Translations under genes and position numbers: made by a program | Notes under the pieces: generated by a model | The model's database searches: none | Seen by the model: only the letters and a program-made list of their open reading frames with translations | What the model was told of the DNA's origin: nothing | Shown here: in pieces, positions 29,821 through 38,418 of the stretch | Position numbering within the stretch: the first letter of the stretch is position 1 | How the letters are laid out: every line of letters begins with the position of its first letter | Assembly: GCF_900129505.1 (NCBI RefSeq) | Contig: NZ_LT670818.1 | Span: forward strand, 1,922,001 to 1,986,000 | Source of the DNA: Bradyrhizobium erythrophlei | GTDB lineage: Bacteria; Pseudomonadota; Alphaproteobacteria; Rhizobiales; Xanthobacteraceae | Length of the DNA: 64,000 nt | Direction: 5' to 3'

Positions 29821-30822
29821 ATGTCGGTTAAGAAAAAGCCTCTCGTTGTCGTCACGCGCAAGCTGCCGGACTCGATCGAGACCCGCATGCGCGAGCTGTT
29901 CGACGCCCGCCTCAATCTCGACGATACGCCGCTGACGCCGGAACAAATAGCCGACGCGGTCCGCTCAGCCGACGTGCTGGTGCCGACCGTCACCGACGAG
30001 ATCACTGAAGAAGTGCTCAAGCAGCCGGACTGCAAGCTGAAGCTGATCGCCAATTTCGGCAACGGCGTCGATAATATCGATGTGACGGCGGCCCATGCGC
30101 GCGGCATCACCGTCACCAACACGCCGAAGGTTCTGACCGAAGATACCGCCGACATGACGATGGCACTGATTCTGGCGGTGCCGCGCCGGCTGGTCGAAGG
30201 CGCTTCCATTTTCACCGAGGGCAGGGACTGGCCGGGCTGGTCGCCGACCTGGATGCTCGGCCACCGCATCGGCGGAAAACGCCTCGGCATCATCGGCATG
30301 GGCCGCATCGGCCAGGCCCTGGCGCGCCGGGCGCGGGCATTCGGCCTGCAGATTCATTACCACAACCGCCGTCCGGTGGCGCCGCGCATCGCCGACGAAC
30401 TGGGCGCGACCTACTGGGAGAGCCTCGACCAGATGCTGGCGCGGATGGACATCATCTCGGTGAATTGTCCGCACACGCCTGCGACGTTTCATCTGTTGTC
30501 GGCGCGGCGCCTGAAACTGATCCGCAAGGACGCCTATATCGTCAACACCGCGCGCGGCGAGGTGATCGACGAAGACACGCTGGTCAAATTGATCGAAGCC
30601 GGCGACGTCGCCGGCGCCGGCCTGGACGTCTACGAGAACGAACCCGCGGTCAATCCGAAACTGGTGCGGCTGGCGAAGGCCGGCAAGGTAACGCTGCTGC
30701 CGCATATGGGCTCGGCGACGATCGAAGGCCGGGTCGAGATGGGCGAGAAGGTGATCATCAACATCCGCACCTTCCTCGACAATCACAAGCCGCCGGACCG
30801 CGTGCTGCCGAGCATGCTGTGA
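29821..30822 (+). CDS. D-isomer-specific 2-hydroxyacid dehydrogenase (glyoxylate/hydroxypyruvate reductase-like)
   Basis: A 333-residue NAD(P)-dependent reductase. The Rossmann motif is GIIGMGRIGQALARR, and the catalytic residues are visible as Arg in NTARGEVIDE, Glu in YENEPAV and His in LLPHMGSAT. The NFGNGVDNIDV and TEDTADMTMALILA stretches are typical of the GyaR/glyoxylate reductase branch. The substrate is probably glyoxylate or hydroxypyruvate but cannot be fixed from sequence. The cofactor loop has HNRRPV after the second strand, with arginines that favour NADPH. Confidence 0.9.
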   Translation: MSVKKKPLVVVTRKLPDSIETRMRELFDARLNLDDTPLTPEQIADAVRSADVLVPTVTDEITEEVLKQPDCKLKLIANFGNGVDNIDVTAAHARGITVTNTPKVLTEDTADMTMALILAVPRRLVEGASIFTEGRDWPGWSPTWMLGHRIGGKRLGIIGMGRIGQALARRARAFGLQIHYHNRRPVAPRIADELGATYWESLDQMLARMDIISVNCPHTPATFHLLSARRLKLIRKDAYIVNTARGEVIDEDTLVKLIEAGDVAGAGLDVYENEPAVNPKLVRLAKAGKVTLLPHMGSATIEGRVEMGEKVIINIRTFLDNHKPPDRVLPSML

Positions 30823-30915
30823 TGGCCTTCTCCGTGCCTGAAACGATCCTGCGGGAGTTTCTGCGCGAATGAATAAACCAAAACCGGCCTCGCCCATTTG
30901 GGTTACGCTGAATGC

Positions 30916-31464
30916 ATGGACGAGATTAAGTCCCGCGTCAGCACAATTGATTTTCTATTGGGCGTACCGATAGATTTGACAGACAAGACAAACTTGGAGT
31001 CCTTGGCTCTGAATTTTCGGAAGGTATTCGAGTTAATCGTGATGGCCTGCCAAGCAGCACACACTCACTTGATTGGCAAGAAAGTGAAAGAATGGCGCAT
31101 CCGGAACCTTGAGCAAATAATTTCAAAATACAATCCAGATTTCTATATGACTCCTGTTCACGCTACTCAGACGAACATTGAAGATCGTCGTGACGTCGAC
31201 GTTCTTACACTTGATGAACTAAAAGCAGCATACAGCCGATGCGGCGACTGGCTACACGCCAAGGGACCTTATCGCGAAAAAAGCAATCCGAGGGAAGATC
31301 TAGGCGCATTTAGGCTCTGGCGAGGCAAGATCGTTAGACTACTTGATGGCCATCGCGTGAGGATCGACGATCGCACTTTCCTTTACTGTTCGATGAATGC
31401 TGCCGGAACGGGAAAGACCCACGTTTCGGTATTCGTTCGTACGGATACAATTCCTACGAAATGA
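30916..31464 (+). CDS. AT-rich orphan protein, possible HEPN-like fold
   Basis: I do not recognise this 182-residue cytoplasmic protein with confidence. It is predicted to be mainly helical at the N-terminus (LESLALNFRKVFELIVMACQ) and carries YSRCGDWLHAKGPY, which contains an Arg-x5-His pattern like that of HEPN ribonucleases; the C-terminal 40 residues look like a beta strand region. Codon use is unlike its neighbours (many AAA, ATA, TTA, AGA codons), suggesting recent transfer. ATG 30916 is chosen; an in-frame TTG lies at 30898. It sits alone between two core genes with no visible partner. Confidence 0.6.
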   Translation: MDEIKSRVSTIDFLLGVPIDLTDKTNLESLALNFRKVFELIVMACQAAHTHLIGKKVKEWRIRNLEQIISKYNPDFYMTPVHATQTNIEDRRDVDVLTLDELKAAYSRCGDWLHAKGPYREKSNPREDLGAFRLWRGKIVRLLDGHRVRIDDRTFLYCSMNAAGTGKTHVSVFVRTDTIPTK

Positions 31465-31485
31465 TGGCTTAGGGCCTTTACTTCG

Positions 31486-32286
31486 TCAGCGGTGCGCGCT
31501 GAGATCGGTGATCACAAGCGCGTCGCCGTTGAGTGGATTCAAGGGATCGCGCGCATAGCGCAGCGTTTCGAACCGCATGGCGCGGGCGTCGACCATCAAC
31601 AACCGCCCGACCAGCCCCTCGCCGAAGCCGACGATTTCGCGGATCGCCTCCAGCGCCATCATCGATCCCAACACGCCGGCGAGCGCGCCCATCACGCCGG
31701 CCTCGGCGCAGGCCGGGACCGTGCCGGGCGGCGGCGGTTCGGGAAACAGGCAGCGATAGGTCGGGTTGAATTCGCCGCTCGCGTTCCTCTCATGTGCGCG
31801 GATCGTGGTCAGCGATCCGTCGAACTGGCCGAGCGCCGCCGTGATCAGCGGCTTGCCGGCGAGGAAGCACGCGTCCGACACCAGATAACGGGTTTCGAAA
31901 TTGTCGGACCCATCGAGCACCAGATCGTAGCTGCCGATCAGCGTCATCGCATTGTCGACACCCAGCCTTGTGGCGTGCGCCGCAAACTGGACATGGGGAT
32001 TGAGCGCATAAATCCGCTCGGCCGCGGTATCGACCTTGCGCCGGCCGATATCCGGCGTGGTGTGGATGATCTGGCGCTGCAGATTGGACAGCGACACGAT
32101 GTCGTCATCGACCACGCCGAGCGCGCCGACGCCGGCGGCGGCAAGATACATCAGCGCGGGCGCGCCGAGGCCGCCGGCGCCGATCACCAGCACGGACGCC
32201 TCCTTCAACGCCGCCTGGCCGGGGCCGCCGACCTCGCGCAGCACGATGTGGCGGGCGTAGCGTTCGAGTTCGTCGGCACTCAGCAT
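31486..32286 (-). CDS. moeB: ThiF/MoeB/HesA family adenylyltransferase
   Basis: A 266-residue E1-like enzyme that adenylates the C-terminal Gly-Gly of a sulfur-carrier protein (MoaD or ThiS). The ATP-binding loop is VLVIGAGGLGAPALMYLAAAG, followed by the DDDIVSLSNLQRQ adenylation motif and the Cys of VPACAEAGVMGAL. The zinc-binding cysteine pairs of E. coli MoeB are absent: the first CxxC reads TYRC and the C-terminal pair reads RDPLNPLNG. There is no rhodanese domain. MoeB or ThiF cannot be separated from context, as no moa or thi gene is nearby. Confidence 0.85.
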   Translation of the reverse strand: MLSADELERYARHIVLREVGGPGQAALKEASVLVIGAGGLGAPALMYLAAAGVGALGVVDDDIVSLSNLQRQIIHTTPDIGRRKVDTAAERIYALNPHVQFAAHATRLGVDNAMTLIGSYDLVLDGSDNFETRYLVSDACFLAGKPLITAALGQFDGSLTTIRAHERNASGEFNPTYRCLFPEPPPPGTVPACAEAGVMGALAGVLGSMMALEAIREIVGFGEGLVGRLLMVDARAMRFETLRYARDPLNPLNGDALVITDLSAHR

Positions 32287-32421
32287 GGTCGAATCATATC
32301 CTGCGGTTGCCCTGCGCTTTCGTCGTCATTTCGAGCCACGATTGGCTGAACCCGCCGCCCGTTGTGACCGACTAAGCAGATGTGCTTAATTGGCCGGTAC
32401 GTCAATGACCCCGAGATTCCC

Positions 32422-33777
32422 ATGAGATCGATGCTGACGGCAACATTGATGTTCATGGCCGCGGCGGCTCCCGCCAATGCACAGATGACGGCGCCGTCCA
32501 CCGTCGGCACCAAGCCGAAGACGGTTACCACCGTACCGATCCGCCCGGCGCTGCAGACCCCAGCCGATACCGCCAACGCGATGGCGCAGGCCGACCGGCT
32601 GGCGATCCAGTCGGATCTCGCCTGGGTCGGCCAGTACAATGGTGCCATCACCGGCGAAGTCAGCGAGCGCATGGTCGCCGCCATCAAGGAGTTCCAGAAG
32701 GACCGCGGCGGCAAGCAGACTGGCGTGCTCAATCCCCAGGAGCGCAGCGCGCTGGCCGAGACCGCGCGACGGCGGCAGGAGAATGTCGGCTGGAAGATCA
32801 TCACCGATGCCGGCACCGGCGCGCGGCTTGGGGTGCCCACAAAGCTGGTGCCGCAGCAATCGAGCGACGCCAACGGCGCCAAATGGAGTTCTTCCACCGG
32901 CACCATCCAGATACAGCTGGCGCGGCGCAAGCAGGCCGACCCGACCACGGCAAAGCTCGCCGAGCAGGAAAAAAAGGAACCCGCCGGCCGCAAGGTCGAC
33001 TACAGCGTGGTCAAGCCGGATTTCTTCGTGCTGTCGGGCATGCAGGGCCTGAAGAAATTCTACGTGCGCGGCACCTTCAAGGGCGACGAGGTTCGTATCC
33101 TGACCATCCTCTACGATCAGGCCACCGAAGGCACCGTGGAGCCGGCGGTGATCGCGATGTCGAGCGCCTTCAATCCGTTTCCGTCCGGCACCGGCCCGCC
33201 GCCGCGCAAGACCGTCGAATACGGCACCGGCGTGATCGTCAGCGAGGACGGCGCGATTCTGACCGACCGCGAGATCACCGATGGCTGCCTCGCGATCGCG
33301 ATCGGCGGCTTCGGCAATGCCGACCGCGTCGCCGAAGACAGGGATCACGGTCTTGCGCTGCTGCGCATCTACGGCGCGCGCGGCTTGAAGCCGCTGGCGC
33401 TCGGCAATGGCGCCGCGAAAGCCGCCGTCGAACTCACCGGCATCGTCGATCCGCAAAACCAGGGCGGCGCTGCGGCGGCAAGCAGCGTCAAGGCTCAGGC
33501 GGCGCTGGTCGGCGGTGGCGATGCCGCGCTCTCGCCGCCACCGGCGCTCGGCTTTTCCGGGGCGGCCGCGCTCGATGCCGACGGCAAATTCGCCGGCCTC
33601 GCGCTATTGAAGCCGGCGGTCGTTGCCGGACCGGCGGCCGCCACGCCCACAGCCCAAGCGGTGCTCGTGCCGGCGGATAGCGTGCGGAAATTTCTCAAAG
33701 CCAACGGCGTCAATGCGACGAGCGGATCTTCGGACGCCAAGACGGCAGTGGTGCGTGTGATCTGCGTGAGGAAGTAG
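32422..33777 (+). CDS. Exported peptidoglycan-binding protein with degenerate trypsin-like domain
   Basis: A 451-residue protein with a signal peptide (MRSMLTATLMFMAAAAPANA), a peptidoglycan_binding_1-like repeat (about 55-105: LAIQSDLAWVGQYNGAITGE, AIKEFQKDRGGKQTGVLNP) and a C-terminal trypsin/DegP-like beta-barrel. The protease core aligns as GTGVIVSEDGAILTDREITDGC, where the usual catalytic His (in TNxHVVxGC) is Glu; DHGLALLRI keeps the Asp-like position and LGFSGAAALDADGKFAG the Ser-like loop. It is therefore probably a non-proteolytic binder. ATG 32422 is chosen for the signal peptide. Confidence 0.75.
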   Translation: MRSMLTATLMFMAAAAPANAQMTAPSTVGTKPKTVTTVPIRPALQTPADTANAMAQADRLAIQSDLAWVGQYNGAITGEVSERMVAAIKEFQKDRGGKQTGVLNPQERSALAETARRRQENVGWKIITDAGTGARLGVPTKLVPQQSSDANGAKWSSSTGTIQIQLARRKQADPTTAKLAEQEKKEPAGRKVDYSVVKPDFFVLSGMQGLKKFYVRGTFKGDEVRILTILYDQATEGTVEPAVIAMSSAFNPFPSGTGPPPRKTVEYGTGVIVSEDGAILTDREITDGCLAIAIGGFGNADRVAEDRDHGLALLRIYGARGLKPLALGNGAAKAAVELTGIVDPQNQGGAAAASSVKAQAALVGGGDAALSPPPALGFSGAAALDADGKFAGLALLKPAVVAGPAAATPTAQAVLVPADSVRKFLKANGVNATSGSSDAKTAVVRVICVRK

Positions 33778-33800
33778 GCGGCCGACGCTCGGGGAGGGTG

Positions 33801-33833
33801 ACCTCTCCGCACATCAGCCGCGGAGAGGTTTTT
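33801..33833 (+). terminator. Intrinsic terminator after the exported protein gene
   Basis: ACCTCTCCGC (33801-33810) and GCGGAGAGGT (33820-33829) form a perfect ten-base-pair stem with a nine-base loop, followed by a T-run. It lies between this gene and the convergent chemoreceptor gene. Confidence 0.85.
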
Positions 33834-33843
33834 CTGTCTGAGA

Positions 33844-35946
33844 TCACGCTGCCTTGATGCCGCTCAGGAAGGTTTCGACATGACCCCGCATGGTCTCGGA
33901 CTGCCGCGACAGCTCGCTCGACGCCTGCAGCACCTGATGGGCGGCGGCGCCGGTATCGCCGGCGGCCTGCTGGACGCCGGAAACGTTCGACGAAATCTCT
34001 CCCGTCCCGAGCGCCGCCTGCTGCACGTTGCGGGCGATCTCCTGGGTTGCCGACCCCTGTTCTTCGACGGCGCTGGCGATGGCGGAGGCAATCTCGTTCA
34101 TTTCATTGATCGTCGTCGAAATCCCCTTGATCGCGCTGACCGCCTCGCTCGATGAATTCTGGATCGACGAGACCTGCGCACTGATCTGATCCGTGGCCTT
34201 GGCGGTCTGCTCGGCAAGGCTCTTGACCTCTGCCGCCACCACGGCGAATCCCCTGCCCGCTTCGCCGGCGCGCGCCGCCTCGATCGTGGCATTGAGCGCG
34301 AGCAGGTTGGTCTGGCCGGCGATTTCGCTGATCAGCTTGACCACGTCGCCGATGCTGGCTGCGTCCTTGAACAGCCCCTGCACCGTGGTGTTGGTACGAT
34401 CGGCCTCCGACACGGCCTTCTGTGCGATCGCCGCCGACTGCGCCACTTGTCGGCTGATTTCGTTGACCGAACTCGCCAGTTCCTCCGACGCAGCCGCGAC
34501 GGTCTGCACGTTCGTTGAAGCCTCTTCGGTCGCTGCCGCGACCGCGGTGGCCTGATTGCTGGTTTCCTCGGCCGTGGCCGTCATCGACGATGCCGTGGCT
34601 TGCAGTTCGGTCGAGGCCGACGCCACCAACCGCAGCACGGTCGAAATATCCGCGTCGAACGCCTGGGTCAGTTCGTTCACCCGCGCCGCACGCGCCACAC
34701 GAGCACTGATGGCTTCGGCTTCCTTGGCGGCAAGCTCTTTGGCCTTGATCATGTTCTCCTTGAAGATCAGGACCGCCCTGGCCATCAGGCCGATTTCGTC
34801 CTTCTTGTCGGTCGCGGGAATCTGCACGGCGTGATCGCCGCCGGCAAGCCGCCCCATGGCTGCCACCATGCTCAGAATCGGCGGCACGATCGAGCGATTG
34901 GTCAGGTACACGACCGTGGCCGCGACGCCGATACCGACACCCATCAGCACCCAGAGCAGGGTCATCAGGAAACCGGTTTCCGAAAGAACCGCGGCGCCGT
35001 CTCTCTTCAGGCTGTCTTGTTGCCGCGAGACCATCCCGCCCGAACGTGAACCCGCGTCATTTTTCGCGCCTGCGAAGATGTCCAGCAGCTTGTTGGCGCG
35101 GGGCGCAGCTTCGTTGGTCAGGAACCATTGCGCCATGTTCCAGCGGTCCGAGGCCCGGATCTCGAACATTTTTTGCGGCAACGGCGCGAATTTGGCGCGC
35201 GCCGCAACGAGGGAGTCGAAGGCTGCCTGCTGATCACCCGTCATTTCCGACCGCCGCTTCGACAGCGCGTCGAATTTCTTCTGATTGAGCGCCCAGAGCT
35301 CCTCGAACTCGTTTTTGAAATTCACATCGGCGGTCAAAAGATAGCCGCGGATCGCGCCGATCGCCATCGCCATGCTACCCCGCATGTCGGCAAACCCGAT
35401 CAACAGGCTCTTGCGCGCATCGGTCGAAGCGATGCTGCCCTCCTCGTCGATGATCGAAGTCGCCTTCTGCAGCATGAGCTTGGCGAGAGGTGCGGCTTCG
35501 GTCGCCAGCATCTTGGCGGCGGGCTGCTCATCGATGGTGTGGGCAATGGCCTCGGCCTTGTCCTGCGCGTTGCGCAATTCGTCGAGCAGCGGCTTGGCCT
35601 GCCTCCAGTCCAGCCTGTTCTGCTCGACCGTCCATTGGCTTGAGAGCCGGTCCATCTCGGAGCCGCGCGCCTGGATGTCCTTCCAGAGCACCGCGCGTTC
35701 GGCCTTGAATACCTCGTTGCCGGTGATCAGCCAGCCGCGCAACGACGCGAGCGACGCGTACACCCCGGACACCAGATCGCTCGCGGTCATGGCGGTCGGA
35801 ACCCGCAGATTGACTGTCCGGTCGGTCGATTCGTTGACCGCGCGGACCTTGATGATGGTGGTGCCCACCACACCGGCCAGCAACACGCAAAGCACACTAA
35901 AGCCCGCGATCAATCGCCCACGGATGTTCAATTGCAAAAGAGCCAT
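33844..35946 (-). CDS. Methyl-accepting chemotaxis protein
   Basis: A 700-residue chemoreceptor: an N-terminal membrane segment (LIAGFSVLCVLLAGVVGTTI), a large helical periplasmic ligand domain (about 35-310), a second membrane segment (LMTLLWVLMGVGIGVAATVV), a HAMP domain ending near KDEIGLMARAV, and a long cytoplasmic coiled coil with the signalling tip EIAGQTNLLALNATIEAARA. The periplasmic region is of helical-bundle (HBM/CHASE3-like) type; the ligand is unknown. No other chemotaxis gene is nearby. It lacks a CheR-binding NWETF pentapeptide at the C-terminus. Confidence 0.93.
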   Translation of the reverse strand: MALLQLNIRGRLIAGFSVLCVLLAGVVGTTIIKVRAVNESTDRTVNLRVPTAMTASDLVSGVYASLASLRGWLITGNEVFKAERAVLWKDIQARGSEMDRLSSQWTVEQNRLDWRQAKPLLDELRNAQDKAEAIAHTIDEQPAAKMLATEAAPLAKLMLQKATSIIDEEGSIASTDARKSLLIGFADMRGSMAMAIGAIRGYLLTADVNFKNEFEELWALNQKKFDALSKRRSEMTGDQQAAFDSLVAARAKFAPLPQKMFEIRASDRWNMAQWFLTNEAAPRANKLLDIFAGAKNDAGSRSGGMVSRQQDSLKRDGAAVLSETGFLMTLLWVLMGVGIGVAATVVYLTNRSIVPPILSMVAAMGRLAGGDHAVQIPATDKKDEIGLMARAVLIFKENMIKAKELAAKEAEAISARVARAARVNELTQAFDADISTVLRLVASASTELQATASSMTATAEETSNQATAVAAATEEASTNVQTVAAASEELASSVNEISRQVAQSAAIAQKAVSEADRTNTTVQGLFKDAASIGDVVKLISEIAGQTNLLALNATIEAARAGEAGRGFAVVAAEVKSLAEQTAKATDQISAQVSSIQNSSSEAVSAIKGISTTINEMNEIASAIASAVEEQGSATQEIARNVQQAALGTGEISSNVSGVQQAAGDTGAAAHQVLQASSELSRQSETMRGHVETFLSGIKAA

Positions 35947-36116
35947 GATGAATTCATCCCCCCAACTGCAAGCAGTTCCGAGATAGGCTGTGCGTTAACC
36001 CTAAAGAATGAAACAACGGGTCGCCGTAGTAGTACGGAGGCTTGCGCAAGTTTTCGGCGCAAAAGCGATCTTCTTAGGCGAGGGAAGCGACGTCTCGCAT
36101 CGCACGCTGCCTTTGA

Positions 36117-36599
36117 TCGACGAGCGCCGCGACCACGGCCGCCATTCGCCACAGTGATTTTTGTCTGATCCCGGCACGCCCGAGCGTCGCCGATATCGAA
36201 GCCACCGTCTCGACGCTGGAGACCGTCCGCGCCTGGAGGAAGCCGTTTGCCTTCGTGCTCAACCAGACCCCGATCCGCGGCCAGCGCATCGGCAATGCGG
36301 CGACCTCACTCGGCGATGAAGCGGCACTCGACCTGTCGGACGTTCTGGCGGAACCTTTCATCGTCATGCGCAACGATCACCAGGATGCGCTGAGTGCTGG
36401 ACTGGCGGTGAGCGAATATGTGCCCGCCGGCAAATCGGCGGAGGAAATCCGCAGCCTCTGGCAATGGGTCGGGACCCGGCTGAATCCCGGAGTGATTGCC
36501 GACGAGCAGCCCATCATCGGCGACCTCGCGGTGTCGCCGGACTTCACGTCCGCGATGTTCTTGCGGATCCCGGCGAGAACGGTTGCGACCGTTTCCTGA
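36117..36599 (+). pseudogene. Remnant of a ParA family ATPase gene
   Basis: Reading in one frame from 36117 gives AATTAAIRHSDFCLIPARPS, then ETVRAWRKPFAFVLNQTP and LAEPFIVMRNDHQDALSAGL, the C-terminal half of a ParA/MinD-like partition ATPase. An in-frame TGA at 36114-36116 blocks extension upstream, and the preceding LIDERRDHG-like sequence is readable only in another frame, so the Walker A half is lost. The longest open stretch starts at GTG 36255. It lies upstream of the chemoreceptor gene in an accessory patch. Confidence 0.6.
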
Positions 36600-36682
36600 A
36601 GCGGCTTGTCGCTATCAACGCGATGACGCCGCCAGCGCGCCCCCTTCAGCCGGTGAAGCGGGAGCGCGTCGTATGCAGCTGA

Positions 36683-37117
36683 TCAGGCGGCCGGCATTTC
36701 AGGCAGTAGCACGCCAGAGCCGCCCAATTCGGCCGGAAAATCCTTCATCTTCGGCAATCCGTCCTTCATCGGCAACACCGTCTCGGCGTAGTTGACGTGG
36801 ACGGCGGGGACAAATTTCAGCGTCGGGATGGTCGCGGCAAACACGTCGACCAGTCCGACGGGTTGATGCCCCGCCATCAGGTGCCCGCCACAGAGCTTAC
36901 AATATTTGCGTTGGCTGAACGACGTCTTCTGGAACGTCGCGACGTGCTCGGCTCCCGCTTTGATCTGCACCGCGTCCGCCTTCCAGAGACTGAAGGCATT
37001 GACCGGCGCTCCCGACCAGGAACGGCAGGAATTGCAGTGACAATAGCCCATGGCCTCCGGCGACCCGCTGACTTCGATTTTGACTGCGCCGCAAAAGCAG
37101 CTTCCGATATGACTCAT
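36683..37117 (-). CDS. GFA family (CENP-V/glutathione-dependent) zinc enzyme
   Basis: A 144-residue GFA-domain protein with the zinc-binding cysteine sets SCFCGAVKIE, GYCHCNSCRSW and YCKLCGGHL. The family includes the S-hydroxymethylglutathione synthase Gfa and many proteins of unknown substrate. The ATG at 37117 has an AAGGAG seven bases upstream. It lies downstream of an HxlR-type regulator gene on the same strand, and a 16-bp palindromic site lies 63 bases before its start. Confidence 0.85.
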   Translation of the reverse strand: MSHIGSCFCGAVKIEVSGSPEAMGYCHCNSCRSWSGAPVNAFSLWKADAVQIKAGAEHVATFQKTSFSQRKYCKLCGGHLMAGHQPVGLVDVFAATIPTLKFVPAVHVNYAETVLPMKDGLPKMKDFPAELGGSGVLLPEMPAA

Positions 37118-37179
37118 GATTTTCTCCTTTCGTGAATGTAGAAACCTTGTCACCTAATCAGGGCCCGGTGATCGGGGTC

Positions 37180-37195
37180 TAGTTCATGAACTGTA
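37180..37195 (-). promoter_or_regulatory. Candidate HxlR operator upstream of the GFA gene
   Basis: TAGTTCATGAACTGTA, with a perfect 12-bp palindromic core AGTTCATGAACT, 63 bases upstream of the GFA start. The related sequence TAGTTCATTTTCTGTA lies 57 bases upstream of the HxlR gene; 13 of 16 bases agree. Confidence 0.5.
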
Positions 37196-37227
37196 CTGCG
37201 GCATTGATCGAGGTCCGATGCCGATCG

Positions 37228-37926
37228 CTAGCTCGCGAGCTTGCGCTCCTTCGCAAAGGGGCTGAGACCGAGCCAGGTTTGCATCGAGGATGCGAGCTTA
37301 GGGCTTCCCGTCAGCACCATCCGACGGTTCGCGACAGCGGCGCGCACGCTATCGAGGCCGAGCCAGATCGCCGTCATGGTCCGCAGGTCTGTCGATACGT
37401 AGAGGTCAACATCAAAGCCAGGATCGATCTTGCAGAGGTCGACGCCGGTGCCGGGATCGACGATCAGCCACCAGCGCCGCTGCGTCGGCGGCAAATCAGG
37501 ATAGACGATCTCCACGACGCTGCGCCGCGGCGGCATCGGCGTGGTGTTCAGGTTTCGCCGCATGTCCCACATCAGAAGGTCGACATCGAGATGCTGAAGC
37601 GACAGCTTCGATTCGATCCGTCGCTGGCCCCAGATCCCGAAGGCCTCCACGAGCGGGCCGAGCTCGCGTCCCGATTCCGTCAATCGATATTCAGACACGG
37701 CGGCATCGGCGTTTGACGCCGCGCGCGCGACGATGCCGGCCGTCTCGAGCTCCTTCAGACGCTGCGACAGCAGCGCCGGCGACATCCGCGGAACACCGCG
37801 GCGAAGCTCGTTGAAGCGCGTCGAGCCGGCAAACATCTCGCGCAGCACGACGATGGTCCAGCGCGTGCACAATATCTCCGCCGCCATCGCGACCGGACAG
37901 AATTGCTGGTAGCTGCCTGTGGTCAT
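37228..37926 (-). CDS. HxlR family regulator with C-terminal SCP2-like region
   Basis: A 232-residue regulator with an HxlR winged helix at about 5-95 (QQFCPVAMAAEILCTRWTIV, GVPRMSPALLSQRLKELE, YRLTESGRELGPLV) preceded by the Cys typical of some redox-sensing HxlR proteins. The C-terminal 110 residues (about 110-225) look like a sterol carrier/SCP2-type or YgbA-like sensor fold (WLIVDPGTGVDLCKIDPGFD). GGAGG precedes the ATG. A motif shared with the GFA promoter suggests autoregulation and control of the GFA gene. Confidence 0.85.
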   Translation of the reverse strand: MTTGSYQQFCPVAMAAEILCTRWTIVVLREMFAGSTRFNELRRGVPRMSPALLSQRLKELETAGIVARAASNADAAVSEYRLTESGRELGPLVEAFGIWGQRRIESKLSLQHLDVDLLMWDMRRNLNTTPMPPRRSVVEIVYPDLPPTQRRWWLIVDPGTGVDLCKIDPGFDVDLYVSTDLRTMTAIWLGLDSVRAAVANRRMVLTGSPKLASSMQTWLGLSPFAKERKLAS

Positions 37927-37982
37927 GTTTTCCTCCGCACCAGGTTTCGCGGGAAAAGCTATGGCCGGGAGGTGCTGTTCGC

Positions 37983-37998
37983 TAGTTCATTTTCTGTA
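37983..37998 (-). promoter_or_regulatory. Candidate HxlR operator upstream of the HxlR gene
   Basis: TAGTTCATTTTCTGTA, 57 bases before the HxlR start, matches the site at 37180-37195 at 13 of 16 positions; the three differences fall in the central GAA/TTT. Confidence 0.5.
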
Positions 37999-38133
37999 TC
38001 GGGCCGGATTCAGATCCTGAACTGGCCGCCTCGCCGGCGACCCCGTATCTGGCTGGGCGACGGGCGCGGCCGGCGACAACAAGCCACCGTGCCCGAACTC
38101 AGACTTTGAAAATTTCGACAGCCAGGACCGCCC

Positions 38134-38418
38134 ATGAAGCCCTATTTTTCCGATCAAATCGTCGTCGCGCTGGCCGCTGTCGCGTGCCTTTGCGTGCTCA
38201 TATTCCTCGGCCTCAGCCTTTCGCCTGCGTTCGCCGCAACGCTGTCGCGCAGCGCGAACTTCAGCACCACGCTCTCCGCAATGCGATCGCTGATCTATCC
38301 ACTTTGCGCCATTAAAAGCCGGCCGCTCTTTTTCGGGAATAAACGCGCGTGCCGCTGGATCGAATCGTTTGGCTGTTTTGACCATTGGAAGGAAATCCAT
38401 GACGATCTTGAACAATAA
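38134..38418 (+). CDS. Possible small membrane protein
   Basis: A 94-residue frame starting MKPYFSDQIVVALAAVACLC has one strong hydrophobic segment (about 9-34) and a CAGGA ribosome-like site. The C-terminal half is compositionally unremarkable and the frame overlaps the start of the next small ORF by 20 bases. I cannot assign a function, and the coding status is uncertain. Confidence 0.3.
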   Translation: MKPYFSDQIVVALAAVACLCVLIFLGLSLSPAFAATLSRSANFSTTLSAMRSLIYPLCAIKSRPLFFGNKRACRWIESFGCFDHWKEIHDDLEQ

